Source: Bacteroidota bacterium (GTDB lineage Bacteria; Bacteroidota; Bacteroidia; Bacteroidales; JACABE01). Taken from it: 64,000 bases of DNA. The translations under genes were made by a program, and so were the position numbers. The notes beneath the pieces were generated by a model, which saw only the letters and a list, made by a program, of their open reading frames with translations, had not been told where the DNA came from and searched no databases. Location of the stretch: contig JAPLDQ010000019.1 in the NCBI GenBank assembly GCA_026391675.1, positions 151,780-215,779 on the forward strand, written 5' to 3'. Of the stretch, positions 55,901 to 62,216 are shown one piece after another (position 1 is the stretch's first letter; the number at the start of each line of letters is the position of its first letter).

Positions 55901-56074
55901 ATTTGTTCCTACATTTCCTGTAAGATGCGAAATGCCTGTATTTCCTACTGCTCCAATTGTAGTAAACATTACAAAATTGGCAGAAGTTCCTAAAGGAGGA
56001 GCCTGTGCGAAACTTAAAGTTGGTATTAATAGCAGCAAAGTGAGCTTTAATACATTTAGTATTCGTGTTTTCAT
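49928..56074 (-). CDS. Giant DUF3494 (ice-binding-like) adhesin with type B T9SS sorting domain
   Basis: 2048 residues. Signal peptide (1-24). Three DUF3494 ice-binding-like domains, two near the N-terminus (about 27-225, 238-445) and one in the middle (about 905-1135), each with GVY/GIYKS-type strands and NVFWKIEG/NVYWMISG-type signatures. Between them lie five Ig-like repeats of about 90 residues (TEPVNK.AC..., TYQWRKG). A PKD-like segment, four nearly identical 88-residue repeats (GATGATFSGLPAG), DUF11-like (TGVIVTDYLQSG) and a CHU_C domain (GFSPNGDGINDLFVI, FNRWGNKVFE) follow. It is exported by the type IX system and surface-bound through PorP. Ice or surface adhesion is inferred from the domain. 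Confidence 0.93.
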   Translation of the reverse strand: MKTRILNVLKLTLLLLIPTLSFAQAPPLGTSANFVMFTTIGAVGNTGISHLTGNVGTNNGGVTGFGNVNGVMTFTSDPKSAQCATDLLIAYNQLNSTVPTYFPAPLLGNGDTLIAGVYSVTGATTMNGTLYLNALGNSNAVFILQIQGPLSTAASSKVILLNGAKACNVFWKIEGLVSMAPSTSMKGTVIANNAAINMSSGCVLEGRVLSTNGAVNVSGVLAYTPVGCGSPSLTGPLAPNLVSAACYAIFSSNGPVTNVGITNITGDVGTNSGLTTGFNPLFVTGLIHPIPDGSTAAAAADLLNAYSYLNTLPYDIELLYPAQFGNQLVLTPHTYLMNGAVTFTDTLFLDAMNDANAVFVIKIYGAINTSTYSKVKMINGTQSKNVYWMISGAVTINDYSEFVGTIVCNNGAMNLNTGAKIDGRALTTTGALNTAAITAIMPPGCSATAGPLIITEPVNKTACSGDSVKYTVTASGSSLTYQWRKGNVDLINGGNISGATSDTLRIFPASLSDTSSNYNVIVSGLLLPNDTSVNVSLVVNTPPIITTEPSNQNACVGNAVKLFIIASGSNLTYQWRKGTLNLINGVNISGATSDTLKFNSISISDTSTQYNVIVYGSCLPNDTSINASIIVNIPILITTQPVTKTACLGSAVYFSVVATGSNLTYQWRKGTVNLINGANISGAISDTVRINAMLISDTASNYNVIISGACLPKDTSINVSLLRASPPIITTEPVNKSVCSGNSAYLTVSATGTNLTYQWRKGNVNLITSANISGVNSNTLTFNPAYLANAAVNYNVIVSGGCLPNDTSLNASLLVDTVVTIITQPVNKTVCVGNSVYFLVVASGSGNTYQWRKGSVNLINGGNISGATSDTLRINPATLADTAYNYNVVVTGLCSSVNSNVTNLNTAGEFGILAGVGISSTGFSVISNMNVGISPGVRSSITGFPPASIVNGAIYASDDVAPPGVAAMLIQAKQDLTNAYLFAEGATAPAPVTVAGDQGGITLAPGIYKSTSTLLIQSGNLTLDGQGNANAVWIFQVASDFTTVGGAGGSVILTGGAQAKNVTWQIGSSATIGNGTSFKGNILALTSITMNTGSSIDGRLLARNGAVVLSGTNIINNPSAASANGTTLTSTIVSLVVTPLPVTSVISGNATPNCNAIAQIYSVTNTPGSTYAWTVPAGAIITAGGGTNSITVTFGTTNGNISVIETTSNACVGSQVSKTITLLGCGLIANFTANITSVCSGSSVVFTNTSTGTTPTTTYSWNFGTGATPATITGIGPHTVIYSGSGSSTVSLTITDGASNTKTVLNYITVIPNNTIILTSAIGTNNQTVCVNSPIVNISYTTTGATGANFSLLPAGITASWLANVITISGTPTATGVFNYTVNLTGGCGTISTTGSITVIPINSIVLTSAIGTDNQTHCINTAITNIIYATTGATGATFSGLPAGVTANWLANVVTISGTPTAAGIFNYTVNLTGGCGTISTTGSITVTPNNTIVLTSGFGSNNQNLCINTAFANINYTTTGATGATFSGLPAGITAIWLANVVTISGTPTASGIFNYIVNLTGGCGTISATGTITVNPNNTIVLTSVAGTDNQFPCVNTAITNITYATTGATGATFSGLPAGITATWLANLITISGTPTATGIFNYTINLTGGCGIISINGTITVNSTIGATIFIFGATYICQNSPDETYIASATSSTSIVYSVLPATAGVINSSTGVMNWDVNFSGTATITATSTGLCGTTTANRVVTVIPLPIAVAGSNSPVCVNSPLNLTAQTVTGGTYSWTGPNSYSTIVQNPVIISAILANAGNYILTVTANGCISLPATVAVVVNICPSDLSVVKTVNISNPLKGTTVVFTIVATNNGPYTATGVIVTDYLQSGYTFVSYTSSPSGVYNPVTGIWTIGNLSVGASSTLYITAIVNSTGSYVNTATITGNEIDVILTNNTSTIETIPTDFFIPQGFSPNGDGINDLFVIRGIELYPANSIVIFNRWGNKVFEASPYQNTWDGKAKMGLIIGDGDRLPIGTYFYILNLGNNSDVIKGTIYLNK
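51080..52145 (-). repeat. Four 264-bp tandem repeats in the adhesin gene
   Basis: Each encodes an 88-residue Ig-like unit. The four units are highly similar, so this stretch is recombination-prone and easily misassembled. Confidence 0.85.
53400..54730 (-). repeat. Five ~270-bp Ig-like repeats in the adhesin gene
   Basis: The units share TYQWRKG and the SDT..YNVIVSG pattern. They are more diverged than the 264-bp set. Confidence 0.85.
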
Positions 56075-56111
56075 TTTTATAATTTATTTATGTGAATGAT
56101 TTTTCACTGCA

Positions 56112-56177
56112 CAAAGGTAGATTTGAAGACATTGGTTTACATTACACAATTAAGGGAAAGAATTACATCATTCACAC
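56112..56177 (-). promoter_or_regulatory. Regulon promoter copy H (adhesin-PorP-OmpA operon)
   Basis: Minus strand: GTGTGAATGATGTAA, 11 bp, AATTGTGTAA, 22 bp, TACCTTTG. Leader 37 nt. Confidence 0.87.
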
Positions 56178-56200
56178 TAAATGTTAAAAACACATAAAAT

Positions 56201-56232
56201 AAAAGGCCCGCTATTTAATCATAGCAGGCCTT
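56201..56232 (-). terminator. Terminator of the second DUF3494 gene
   Basis: AAGGCCCGCTAT and ATAGCAGGCCTT form a 12-bp stem with one mismatch; the T run lies on the minus strand. Confidence 0.82.
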
Positions 56233-56251
56233 CCATTCTTTTAATAAGTTT

Positions 56252-57880
56252 TTATTGTGAAATCAGTTTACCTGATTGTATCGTTTTATTGTTAACATCC
56301 ACTTTATAGAAATATAGTCCTGAAGGAAGATTTGATGTTTCAATTGTTGTTGACTGTTTTGTAAGAAGTTTGTTAATCATAACTTCACCTAAGATATTAT
56401 ATATCCATAATTCAGTATTTTTTGTATAAGTAACATCATTTAGCCTGATGGTTGTATAAGTTTTAAATGGATTAGGATAAAATTCAACAGCTTTATTAGA
56501 TTTTACAGCAGCAGGATTTGCTATACCTACACTTCCGCAACTCGGTGGAATCATAGGAGCTACTGCATTTATTGCTGTTGTAGTAACAGCTCCTGTGGTT
56601 GTCAGTGATCTGCCATCCAGTGTTACACCTGTATTAAATGCACCCAATGCGCCATTATTACAAATAATCGTTCCCCTGAAAGTTGAATAATTATTGATAC
56701 TAACAGCACCTTCTATTTTCCAGTATACATTTTTGGATTGAGCTCCATTTATTAATACGACATTAGAATAAGTAGAAGTGGATAGCGCCCCGTTTAACTG
56801 TATTACAAATACTGCATTGGCATTTCCAAGTGCATTCAGAAAAACTGTATCAGTAAAAGTTGCAGCGCCATTCATACGGTAAGTATGAGGTGTTAGAACC
56901 AGATTATTTCCAAACTGGACTGGATACAACAATTCTATATCATAAGGCAAGGTATTTAAATAGTTGTATGCAACAAGCAAATCAGCGGCACATTGTGCAG
57001 TAGAAACATCGGGCAAAGGATGTATACTTCCGTTTACCAGTAATGGATTAAAGCCGGTTGCAGAACCATTGTTACTTCCTATATCACCTGTAATATTAGT
57101 AATTCCTGAATTAGAAACTGCACCATTGCCAGAAAATATGGCATAACAGGCTCCATAACCTAATGTAGGTGCTGATGGCCCGTTAAGTACCGGACTGCCG
57201 CAACCTATCGGAGTATATGCTAGTACACCATCAACTGTAACAGCTCCTGCAGTTGACAACGCTCTGCCTTCGAGTGTATCACCTGTATTCATTTCAATAG
57301 CTCCATTATTGGCAATTATTGTACCTTTCATGGATGTTCCTGTAGCCATGCTTACTAATCCTTCAACTTTCCAAAACACATTACATGCCTGAGCTCCATT
57401 AATTAATTTAATTTTTGAATTCGCGTTTGTCGAAAAAGATCCTTGAATTTTAATTATAAATACAGCACTTGTATTTCCCTGAGCATTCAACGTAAGATCC
57501 AGGTTAAGTGTAGCTGCGCTTGAAATGGAATAAATACCATCAATCAGTATCTGGCCATTCCCTAGTAAAGGAGCAGGAAAGAATGCAGGAATTGAACTGT
57601 TCAGTAAATTATATGTAATTAACAAATCAGCAGCAGCCTGAGCACTTGCGGCATCTCCATCGTGCATTACACCATTTACATTCCCAAAAGCTGTACTTGA
57701 ACCATTATTGGTTCCAATATTACCTGTAAGATGAGAAATTCCGGAATTACTTACAGCACCATTCGTAGAAAACAGTACAAAATTTGCCGTTGTTCCCAAA
57801 GGAGGTGCCTGAGCAAAATTTAAAGTTGGCAGTATTAGTAATGCAGATACAATAAATGTATTAATAAATCGGGTTTTCAT
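56252..57880 (-). CDS. DUF3494 (ice-binding-like) protein with type A T9SS sorting domain
   Basis: From ATG 57880 it has 542 residues: signal peptide, two DUF3494 domains (about 25-220 and 230-440) and a C-terminal sorting domain (VEFYPNPFKTYTTIRL ... LPSGLYFYKV). The N-terminal two-domain arrangement closely matches the first two domains of the giant adhesin, so the genes are related by duplication. Promoter copy I places the start at 57880, giving a 39-nt leader like the other units; the upstream ATG at 57922 would overlap the -7 box. Released or cell-attached ice-binding/adhesion function is inferred from the domain. Confidence 0.92.
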   Translation of the reverse strand: MKTRFINTFIVSALLILPTLNFAQAPPLGTTANFVLFSTNGAVSNSGISHLTGNIGTNNGSSTAFGNVNGVMHDGDAASAQAAADLLITYNLLNSSIPAFFPAPLLGNGQILIDGIYSISSAATLNLDLTLNAQGNTSAVFIIKIQGSFSTNANSKIKLINGAQACNVFWKVEGLVSMATGTSMKGTIIANNGAIEMNTGDTLEGRALSTAGAVTVDGVLAYTPIGCGSPVLNGPSAPTLGYGACYAIFSGNGAVSNSGITNITGDIGSNNGSATGFNPLLVNGSIHPLPDVSTAQCAADLLVAYNYLNTLPYDIELLYPVQFGNNLVLTPHTYRMNGAATFTDTVFLNALGNANAVFVIQLNGALSTSTYSNVVLINGAQSKNVYWKIEGAVSINNYSTFRGTIICNNGALGAFNTGVTLDGRSLTTTGAVTTTAINAVAPMIPPSCGSVGIANPAAVKSNKAVEFYPNPFKTYTTIRLNDVTYTKNTELWIYNILGEVMINKLLTKQSTTIETSNLPSGLYFYKVDVNNKTIQSGKLISQ

Positions 57881-57919
57881 TTTATTGAGTTTTAAATTTG
57901 TGAAAAAATCTTCACTTAG

Positions 57920-57985
57920 CAAAGGTATTGATGCTAAAATTGGAAAGTATTACATAATAAAATTAAAGTCTTGTATCATTCACAC
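57920..57985 (-). promoter_or_regulatory. Regulon promoter copy I (second DUF3494 gene)
   Basis: Minus strand: GTGTGAATGATACAA, 11 bp, TATTATGTAA, 22 bp, TACCTTTG. Leader 39 nt to ATG 57880. Confidence 0.85.
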
Positions 57986-58156
57986 TTATAAAGTTTGACT
58001 ATTGAATGATTTGTTTTGGAAAAGCAGTTATTATATAATTCTAAAAATCTGAAATTATTGACCAATAATGTACTTATAGCTATGGACATAAAGTTCATAG
58101 CTATAATTTACAGGAACAAACAATCAATTTATTATTGATTATTTAATATTTACTTT

Positions 58157-58309
58157 TTACTTTTTTGACAGCCTCTTTTCAAAAACAATAGTAACCAGAA
58201 TAATAGCTACTGCTAATCCAATCAGAAAATGAATATTTTCAGCTGGTTTAAAAACTATGGTCCAGATAATTATTACCAATCCGGCAATGATATAAAGTAA
58301 ATTTTTCAT
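58157..58309 (-). CDS. Small membrane protein (lmo0937-like), 50 aa
   Basis: A 50-codon gene on the minus strand: MKNLLYIIAGLVIIIW, then IVFKPAENIHFLIGLAVAII and the end FEKRLSKK. It has two membrane helices. It is clearly a paralogue of the 66-residue protein at 40042: the first 16 residues differ at two positions and FEKRLS is shared. The basic tail of that paralogue is missing. It lies 42 bp after the beta-barrel gene and probably ends the CsbD operon from promoter J. Confidence 0.8.
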   Translation of the reverse strand: MKNLLYIIAGLVIIIWTIVFKPAENIHFLIGLAVAIILVTIVFEKRLSKK

Positions 58310-58351
58310 AATATTAAAAATTAAGTTGAAAATTGAAATTTTGGAAGAATA

Positions 58352-59002
58352 TTAATTGATTGAAAAAGATAAGTAAAAACTTGTTACAGCATTGTGTGCT
58401 GAAGGAATTGTATAGAATGTATCCAAAACAGAACTTTCTTTTGCAACTTTAATAAATCCATAACTATATCTTATTCCCATACCTAATTTACCAATATCTA
58501 TACTTAAACCTGCAGCAAATCCGGCATCAAAATGACTATTATTGCTTTTATTTATATTTTTCTCAAAATCAAAGAGATTGCCACCTGATACATTGCTCAC
58601 TTTATTGCTAATCAGAAAAGCTGCATAGGGACCAGCCTGGATATTGCAATTTTCAAATAAATTATATACTATTAATAAAGGAACTTCAAGGTAATTATAA
58701 TTAAACCTGACACTTCCATTTAAAAGCAAATCATTATAGGTTATCTCTCCTCCTTTGGGCGAATAATTAATTTCAGGCTGAATTGCAAAAGAATGGGATA
58801 AAGTAAACTTAGCAAACAATCCAAAATGAAATGTGCTTATCATTTTAGTACTGTATGCATTATTTGTATAAAGCAGAATCTTATTAATGCCTCCTTTAAT
58901 ACCAAATCTCGTTTTACTAATTTCGTCCTGTGCTTTTATTTGGGAGTTGGTAATAAACAGAACCATAATTATTAAAAATGCTGCTTTTAATATTTTTTTC
59001 AT
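58352..59002 (-). CDS. Outer-membrane beta-barrel protein (PorT-like/OMP_b-brl)
   Basis: 216 residues: signal peptide (1-24), then an eight-stranded beta-barrel pattern with RFGIKGGINKILLY, IQPEINYSPKGGEI, NYLEVPLLIVYNL, GPYAAFLIS, AGLSIDIGKLGMGIRYSYG and the C-terminal FYLSFSIN. This is the common Bacteroidota porin-family/OMP_b-brl fold. Function unknown. It follows the CsbD gene by 90 bp and precedes the small membrane protein gene. Confidence 0.87.
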   Translation of the reverse strand: MKKILKAAFLIIMVLFITNSQIKAQDEISKTRFGIKGGINKILLYTNNAYSTKMISTFHFGLFAKFTLSHSFAIQPEINYSPKGGEITYNDLLLNGSVRFNYNYLEVPLLIVYNLFENCNIQAGPYAAFLISNKVSNVSGGNLFDFEKNINKSNNSHFDAGFAAGLSIDIGKLGMGIRYSYGFIKVAKESSVLDTFYTIPSAHNAVTSFYLSFSIN

Positions 59003-59092
59003 CTTGTTAATTTTTTATTTTAACAATGAATATAAAATCAAAAAGTATTGCACATCATTTAGTTTCACAATACTTATTGATTTTTTAAATAA

Positions 59093-59278
59093 TTAAAGAG
59101 AAGTAATAATCTTTTTCAATTCTTCTTTAGTTTTACCAAGTTTTATCTGAAGCCTTCCCATCATTTCTTCTTTTTTACCTTCTTCAAATAATAGATCGTT
59201 ATCAGTTAAGGTTGCAAATTTTTGTTTTAGTATGCCCTTTTGCTCATTCCAGTTCCCTTTTATTTCTTTTAAATTCAT
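59093..59278 (-). CDS. CsbD family stress protein
   Basis: From ATG 59278 the protein has 61 residues: [35 protein letters not shown]..., with [12 protein letters not shown] at the end, the CsbD/YjbJ pattern. An upstream start at 59329 would add 17 unrelated residues and overlap promoter J, whereas 59278 gives a 36-nt leader like the other units. It is stress-inducible in other bacteria; molecular function unknown. First gene of a three-gene unit. Confidence 0.9.
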   Translation of the reverse strand: MNLKEIKGNWNEQKGILKQKFATLTDNDLLFEEGKKEEMMGRLQIKLGKTKEELKKIITSL

Positions 59279-59314
59279 CTTAGTCGTTATTAATGTGAAT
59301 GTATTTTCACGGAA

Positions 59315-59380
59315 CAAAGGTAAATACAATGATGCCCTGAAACATTACATAATTTCATAAAAGACTTGTATTATTCACAC
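59315..59380 (-). promoter_or_regulatory. Regulon promoter copy J (CsbD operon)
   Basis: Minus strand: GTGTGAATAATACAA, 11 bp, AATTATGTAA, 22 bp, TACCTTTG. Leader 36 nt to ATG 59278. Confidence 0.87.
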
Positions 59381-59437
59381 TTTTCAGAATAAACTATTTA
59401 ATAAAACCTATAGTTAATTTTATTATTATTTTAAATC

Positions 59438-59473
59438 AAAAAGCACTTTCATATCTATCTGAAAGTGCTTTTT
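59438..59473. terminator. Hairpin between promoter copies J and K
   Basis: AAAAAGCACTTTC and GAAAGTGCTTTTT form a 13-bp stem, with a T run on each strand, so it can work in both directions. Confidence 0.85.
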
Positions 59474-59500
59474 GACAATTAACTATGAAAAAAGATTTAC
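59438..59500 (-). ncRNA. Candidate small RNA downstream of orphan promoter K
   Basis: Promoter copy K points to a predicted start near 59500, and transcription would meet the 59438-59473 terminator after about 60 nt. No ORF longer than a few codons lies between. The product would be a 25-30 nt leader plus a terminator hairpin. It may instead be a relic of a deleted gene. Confidence 0.35.
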
Positions 59501-59504
59501 AGTA

Positions 59505-59570
59505 CAAATTTACGTCAAAACTTGTGTGAAGTTGTTATATAATTTTAAATAAAAATTACATAATTCACAG
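59505..59570 (-). promoter_or_regulatory. Regulon promoter copy K (orphan)
   Basis: Minus strand: CTGTGAATTATGTAA, 11 bp, AATTATATAA, 22 bp, TAAATTTG. The CsbD start is 226 nt away, behind a terminator, so no gene is assigned. Confidence 0.8.
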
Positions 59571-59595
59571 ATAATGAGGAATCAATATATTAAAT

Positions 59596-60237
59596 TCAAA
59601 CTATATTCAAAGGCAATAGCCATTTCCTTGCATCACTAAAATTAGCTGTTTTCCAGAAAGCTTCAGCTCTGGGAGTTGTTTCAGCTTCCCAACTTTTTTT
59701 ATTAAAACCATAGGTTTCTGTTATGATTTTATATTTCTTCATCCATATTTCTTTTTTTAACAATTGATAAAAAGAGGCAGGATTTACAGCTTCCGGATAA
59801 TATTCACTACAACCATCTTCATATGCAAAATTCCAGAGCTGATCTGCTGCAATTTTGCCTGAATTCCATAGTTTAATGACTGCTTTGCCAACAGCTTCCT
59901 CATTGTCAGGATTTTTTCTGAATTCGCCTGAAGGATTATGCGATAAAATCATATCAAAATGCTTATGAGGCAGCAATTTAAGAATTTCTTGCCTTATTTT
60001 TTTTATATCTTTAGGATTCATTCCATCTTCATCATCCAGATTACCTATAATTCCTTCTGCTTTAAGACTTTTTAATGCTTTATAAAAATTAGCTGAACTT
60101 TCAGGAAATTTTCCTTTAAAAACACTTATAATGAAGCATTTCCATGAAGGATTACTCATTATTGTTCCACCAGCCCATAAGGTTTCATCATCAGGATGGG
60201 CAACTATACATGCTACTATTTTTTGCTTTGTATTCAT
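59596..60237 (-). CDS. PIG-L family deacetylase (GlcNAc-type)
   Basis: 213 residues with the zinc-binding AHPDDE (residues 13-18), the middle motif ILSHNPSGEFRKNPDNEEAV (His and Asp for zinc) and EDGCSEYYPEAVNP. PIG-L proteins remove acetyl groups from GlcNAc-containing metabolites, lipids or bacillithiol/mycothiol precursors; the substrate is not predicted. It lies 59 bp after the radical SAM gene and is probably its operon partner. Confidence 0.86.
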   Translation of the reverse strand: MNTKQKIVACIVAHPDDETLWAGGTIMSNPSWKCFIISVFKGKFPESSANFYKALKSLKAEGIIGNLDDEDGMNPKDIKKIRQEILKLLPHKHFDMILSHNPSGEFRKNPDNEEAVGKAVIKLWNSGKIAADQLWNFAYEDGCSEYYPEAVNPASFYQLLKKEIWMKKYKIITETYGFNKKSWEAETTPRAEAFWKTANFSDARKWLLPLNIV

Positions 60238-60296
60238 TTTGAGATATTTATTAGATTTATATTTATTTTATTTATTGCTTATAATTTTGCGAATCT

Positions 60297-61799
60297 TTAA
60301 TATTCTTTACCTCTTAAACCATAAACCGTTCTGAAATGATAGCCGTATACAGTAAATGTAATTGCTTCAATAAATAATGCCGGTCGCATGAATAAAGTCC
60401 AGCAAAGGAATTTCCAGTATTCAGCCCTGCCCTTATTCTTAATACCAATAATATATACTGCCTGTAAAAAGCCAATCAGAAAGCTCATTTTAATCAATTT
60501 CATCTTTTTATGCTTTGCTTTTGGCTGTTTGTAATTCAAAAAAAACAGCCGTATTCTTTTGTAATAGGGTTTGATTGAATAAATGCTGTGAATTATTTTT
60601 TTATACCCTTCCAGCAATTCATTGGAATTCATTACAGGAGTAAAATTCATTGAATAATCAGTATTATTTCCAGATAAGTCCGATAGTAATCTGTTCTCCG
60701 ATTCAAGTCTTTTATAAAGTTTGGTGTTTTTAGGAGCATTTAACATGCCAACCATAGCAGTAACAATACCACTCTGCTGGATAAAATCAATCTGCCTTTG
60801 AAAAACACTTGAAGTATCGCTGTCGAAACCTACTATAAAACCTGCCGAAACTTCCATTCCAGCTTTTTGTATCGTTTTTACACTTTCCAACAGGTTCCTG
60901 TTAATATTCTGAAGTTTATTGCAATCTTTCAGCGAATTTTCCACCGGAGTTTCAATACCAATAAATGTTGAGTTAAATCCGGCTTCAATCATTAACAACA
61001 GCAGTTCATTGTCATCTGCAAGATTAATAGTAGTTTCAGTGCTAAAAGTAAAAGGGAAATTATGTTCCTTCTGCCATTTTATAATAGCAGGTAATAAATT
61101 GGATTTTATTTCATTTTTATTCCCTATAAAATTATCATCCACTATGAGTATTGGTCCCAGCCAGTCCTGATTATAAATTGTTTCAATTTCTTTTAACACC
61201 TGTTGTGGTGATTTCATTCTTACTTTATGTCCCAACAGGGTTGTAATTTCGCAAAAATCACAGGCATAAGGGCAACCCCGTGAAACCTGAATATTCATAT
61301 AGGCGTAATCTTTTTTCGACAACAATTGATATTCAGGAACAGGACTTGTTGTTATATCAGCATATTCATCTGTTTTATACGTTTTTAACGGGAATATATC
61401 ATTTTCTATATCGCTTAAAAATAAAGGCAGGGTAATTTCTGCTTCATTCAGAATAAAATGATCAATTTGAGGAAAATTTGAATATTCCTGGGTAAATAAT
61501 GGTCCACCGGCAATCATTTTTGTATTTTGCTGGAGACATTTTATAACTATTTCTTTTACTGATTCCAGCTGAATGTTCATTGCACTGATAAAGACATAAT
61601 CAGCCCATATTATGTCATTTGTTTGAAGCGCTTCTATATTTAAATCTACAAGCTTCTTTTCCCATGTTTCTGGCAGCATTGCTGCAACAGTAATTAATCC
61701 TAATGGAGGTACTGTTGCTTTCTTTGCAATAAAGCGGATAGCATGTTTAAAACTCCAGAAAGAATCCGGGTATTGCGGAAATACTAATAATATCCTCAT
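60297..61799 (-). CDS. B12-binding-domain radical SAM protein (DUF4070 type)
   Basis: 500 residues: an N-terminal B12-binding-like Rossmann domain (about 1-135), the radical SAM core with the [4Fe-4S] motif C176-PYA-C180-DF-C183 in SRGCPYACDFCEI, and a C-terminal DUF4070-like region with FVGFDSD-like FIVGFDSD and MNFTP. These enzymes use SAM and often cobalamin for methylations or rearrangements in lipid or natural-product pathways. Substrate unknown. The 5' leader from promoter L would be about 280 nt. The upstream region contains no ORF. Confidence 0.88.
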   Translation of the reverse strand: MRILLVFPQYPDSFWSFKHAIRFIAKKATVPPLGLITVAAMLPETWEKKLVDLNIEALQTNDIIWADYVFISAMNIQLESVKEIVIKCLQQNTKMIAGGPLFTQEYSNFPQIDHFILNEAEITLPLFLSDIENDIFPLKTYKTDEYADITTSPVPEYQLLSKKDYAYMNIQVSRGCPYACDFCEITTLLGHKVRMKSPQQVLKEIETIYNQDWLGPILIVDDNFIGNKNEIKSNLLPAIIKWQKEHNFPFTFSTETTINLADDNELLLLMIEAGFNSTFIGIETPVENSLKDCNKLQNINRNLLESVKTIQKAGMEVSAGFIVGFDSDTSSVFQRQIDFIQQSGIVTAMVGMLNAPKNTKLYKRLESENRLLSDLSGNNTDYSMNFTPVMNSNELLEGYKKIIHSIYSIKPYYKRIRLFFLNYKQPKAKHKKMKLIKMSFLIGFLQAVYIIGIKNKGRAEYWKFLCWTLFMRPALFIEAITFTVYGYHFRTVYGLRGKEY

Positions 61800-62080
61800 G
61801 ATAATTTTTATTTCAGTTAATAGTATAAATTAAATATTCATACCTGGTTTAACGGGTTTTAAAAATTTTCAGAAGTCTAAGATGTATTCTTGAAAAGCTA
61901 ATTTATTTTTGGGAGAGAATGAGAAGTTTATCTGTTTGATGCTAATGATAAAATTTTTATTTTTGATTTATAACTTTCTTAAATACATTGGCATTAATTG
62001 TATGTAATACACTTATTTATAAAGATAGCAAAAATCAATATGCCTGTTTTATTTATCCATTTTATTTGAATATTATGATG
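61800..62080 (-). other. 281-nt untranslated leader or silent gap upstream of the radical SAM gene
   Basis: No ORF above about 10 codons on the minus strand and no TAnnTTTG box at a normal distance from the start at 61799. Transcription from promoter L would run through it. No hairpin with a T run that would end the transcript was seen. Confidence 0.4.
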
Positions 62081-62146
62081 TAAAGATAATATTGCATTGA
62101 TCAGATTTTGTTATATAATATTTGAAAAAAATTACATTTTTCACAC
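62081..62146 (-). promoter_or_regulatory. Regulon promoter copy L (radical SAM-PIG-L)
   Basis: Minus strand: GTGTGAAAAATGTAA, 11 bp, TATTATATAA, 22 bp, TATCTTTA (weak -7). Confidence 0.78.
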
Positions 62147-62157
62147 TTTTTGGAATT

Positions 62158-62198
62158 AAAAAGAGCACTCCTATTTTTGAATAAAAGTGCTCTTTTTT
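62158..62198 (-). terminator. Terminator of the histidine kinase-response regulator operon
   Basis: AAAAAGAGCACT and AGTGCTCTTTTT form a 12-bp stem, T runs on both sides. Directly upstream of promoter L. Confidence 0.88.
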
Positions 62199-62216
62199 AT
62201 ATTTTAAATAAACAAA

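Noticed and set aside
59034-59070. ATTGCACATCATTTAGTTTCAC upstream of the beta-barrel gene (partial motif?)
   Set aside because: Only scattered matches to the motif and no second half-site at the right distance; the gene is better explained as part of the CsbD operon.
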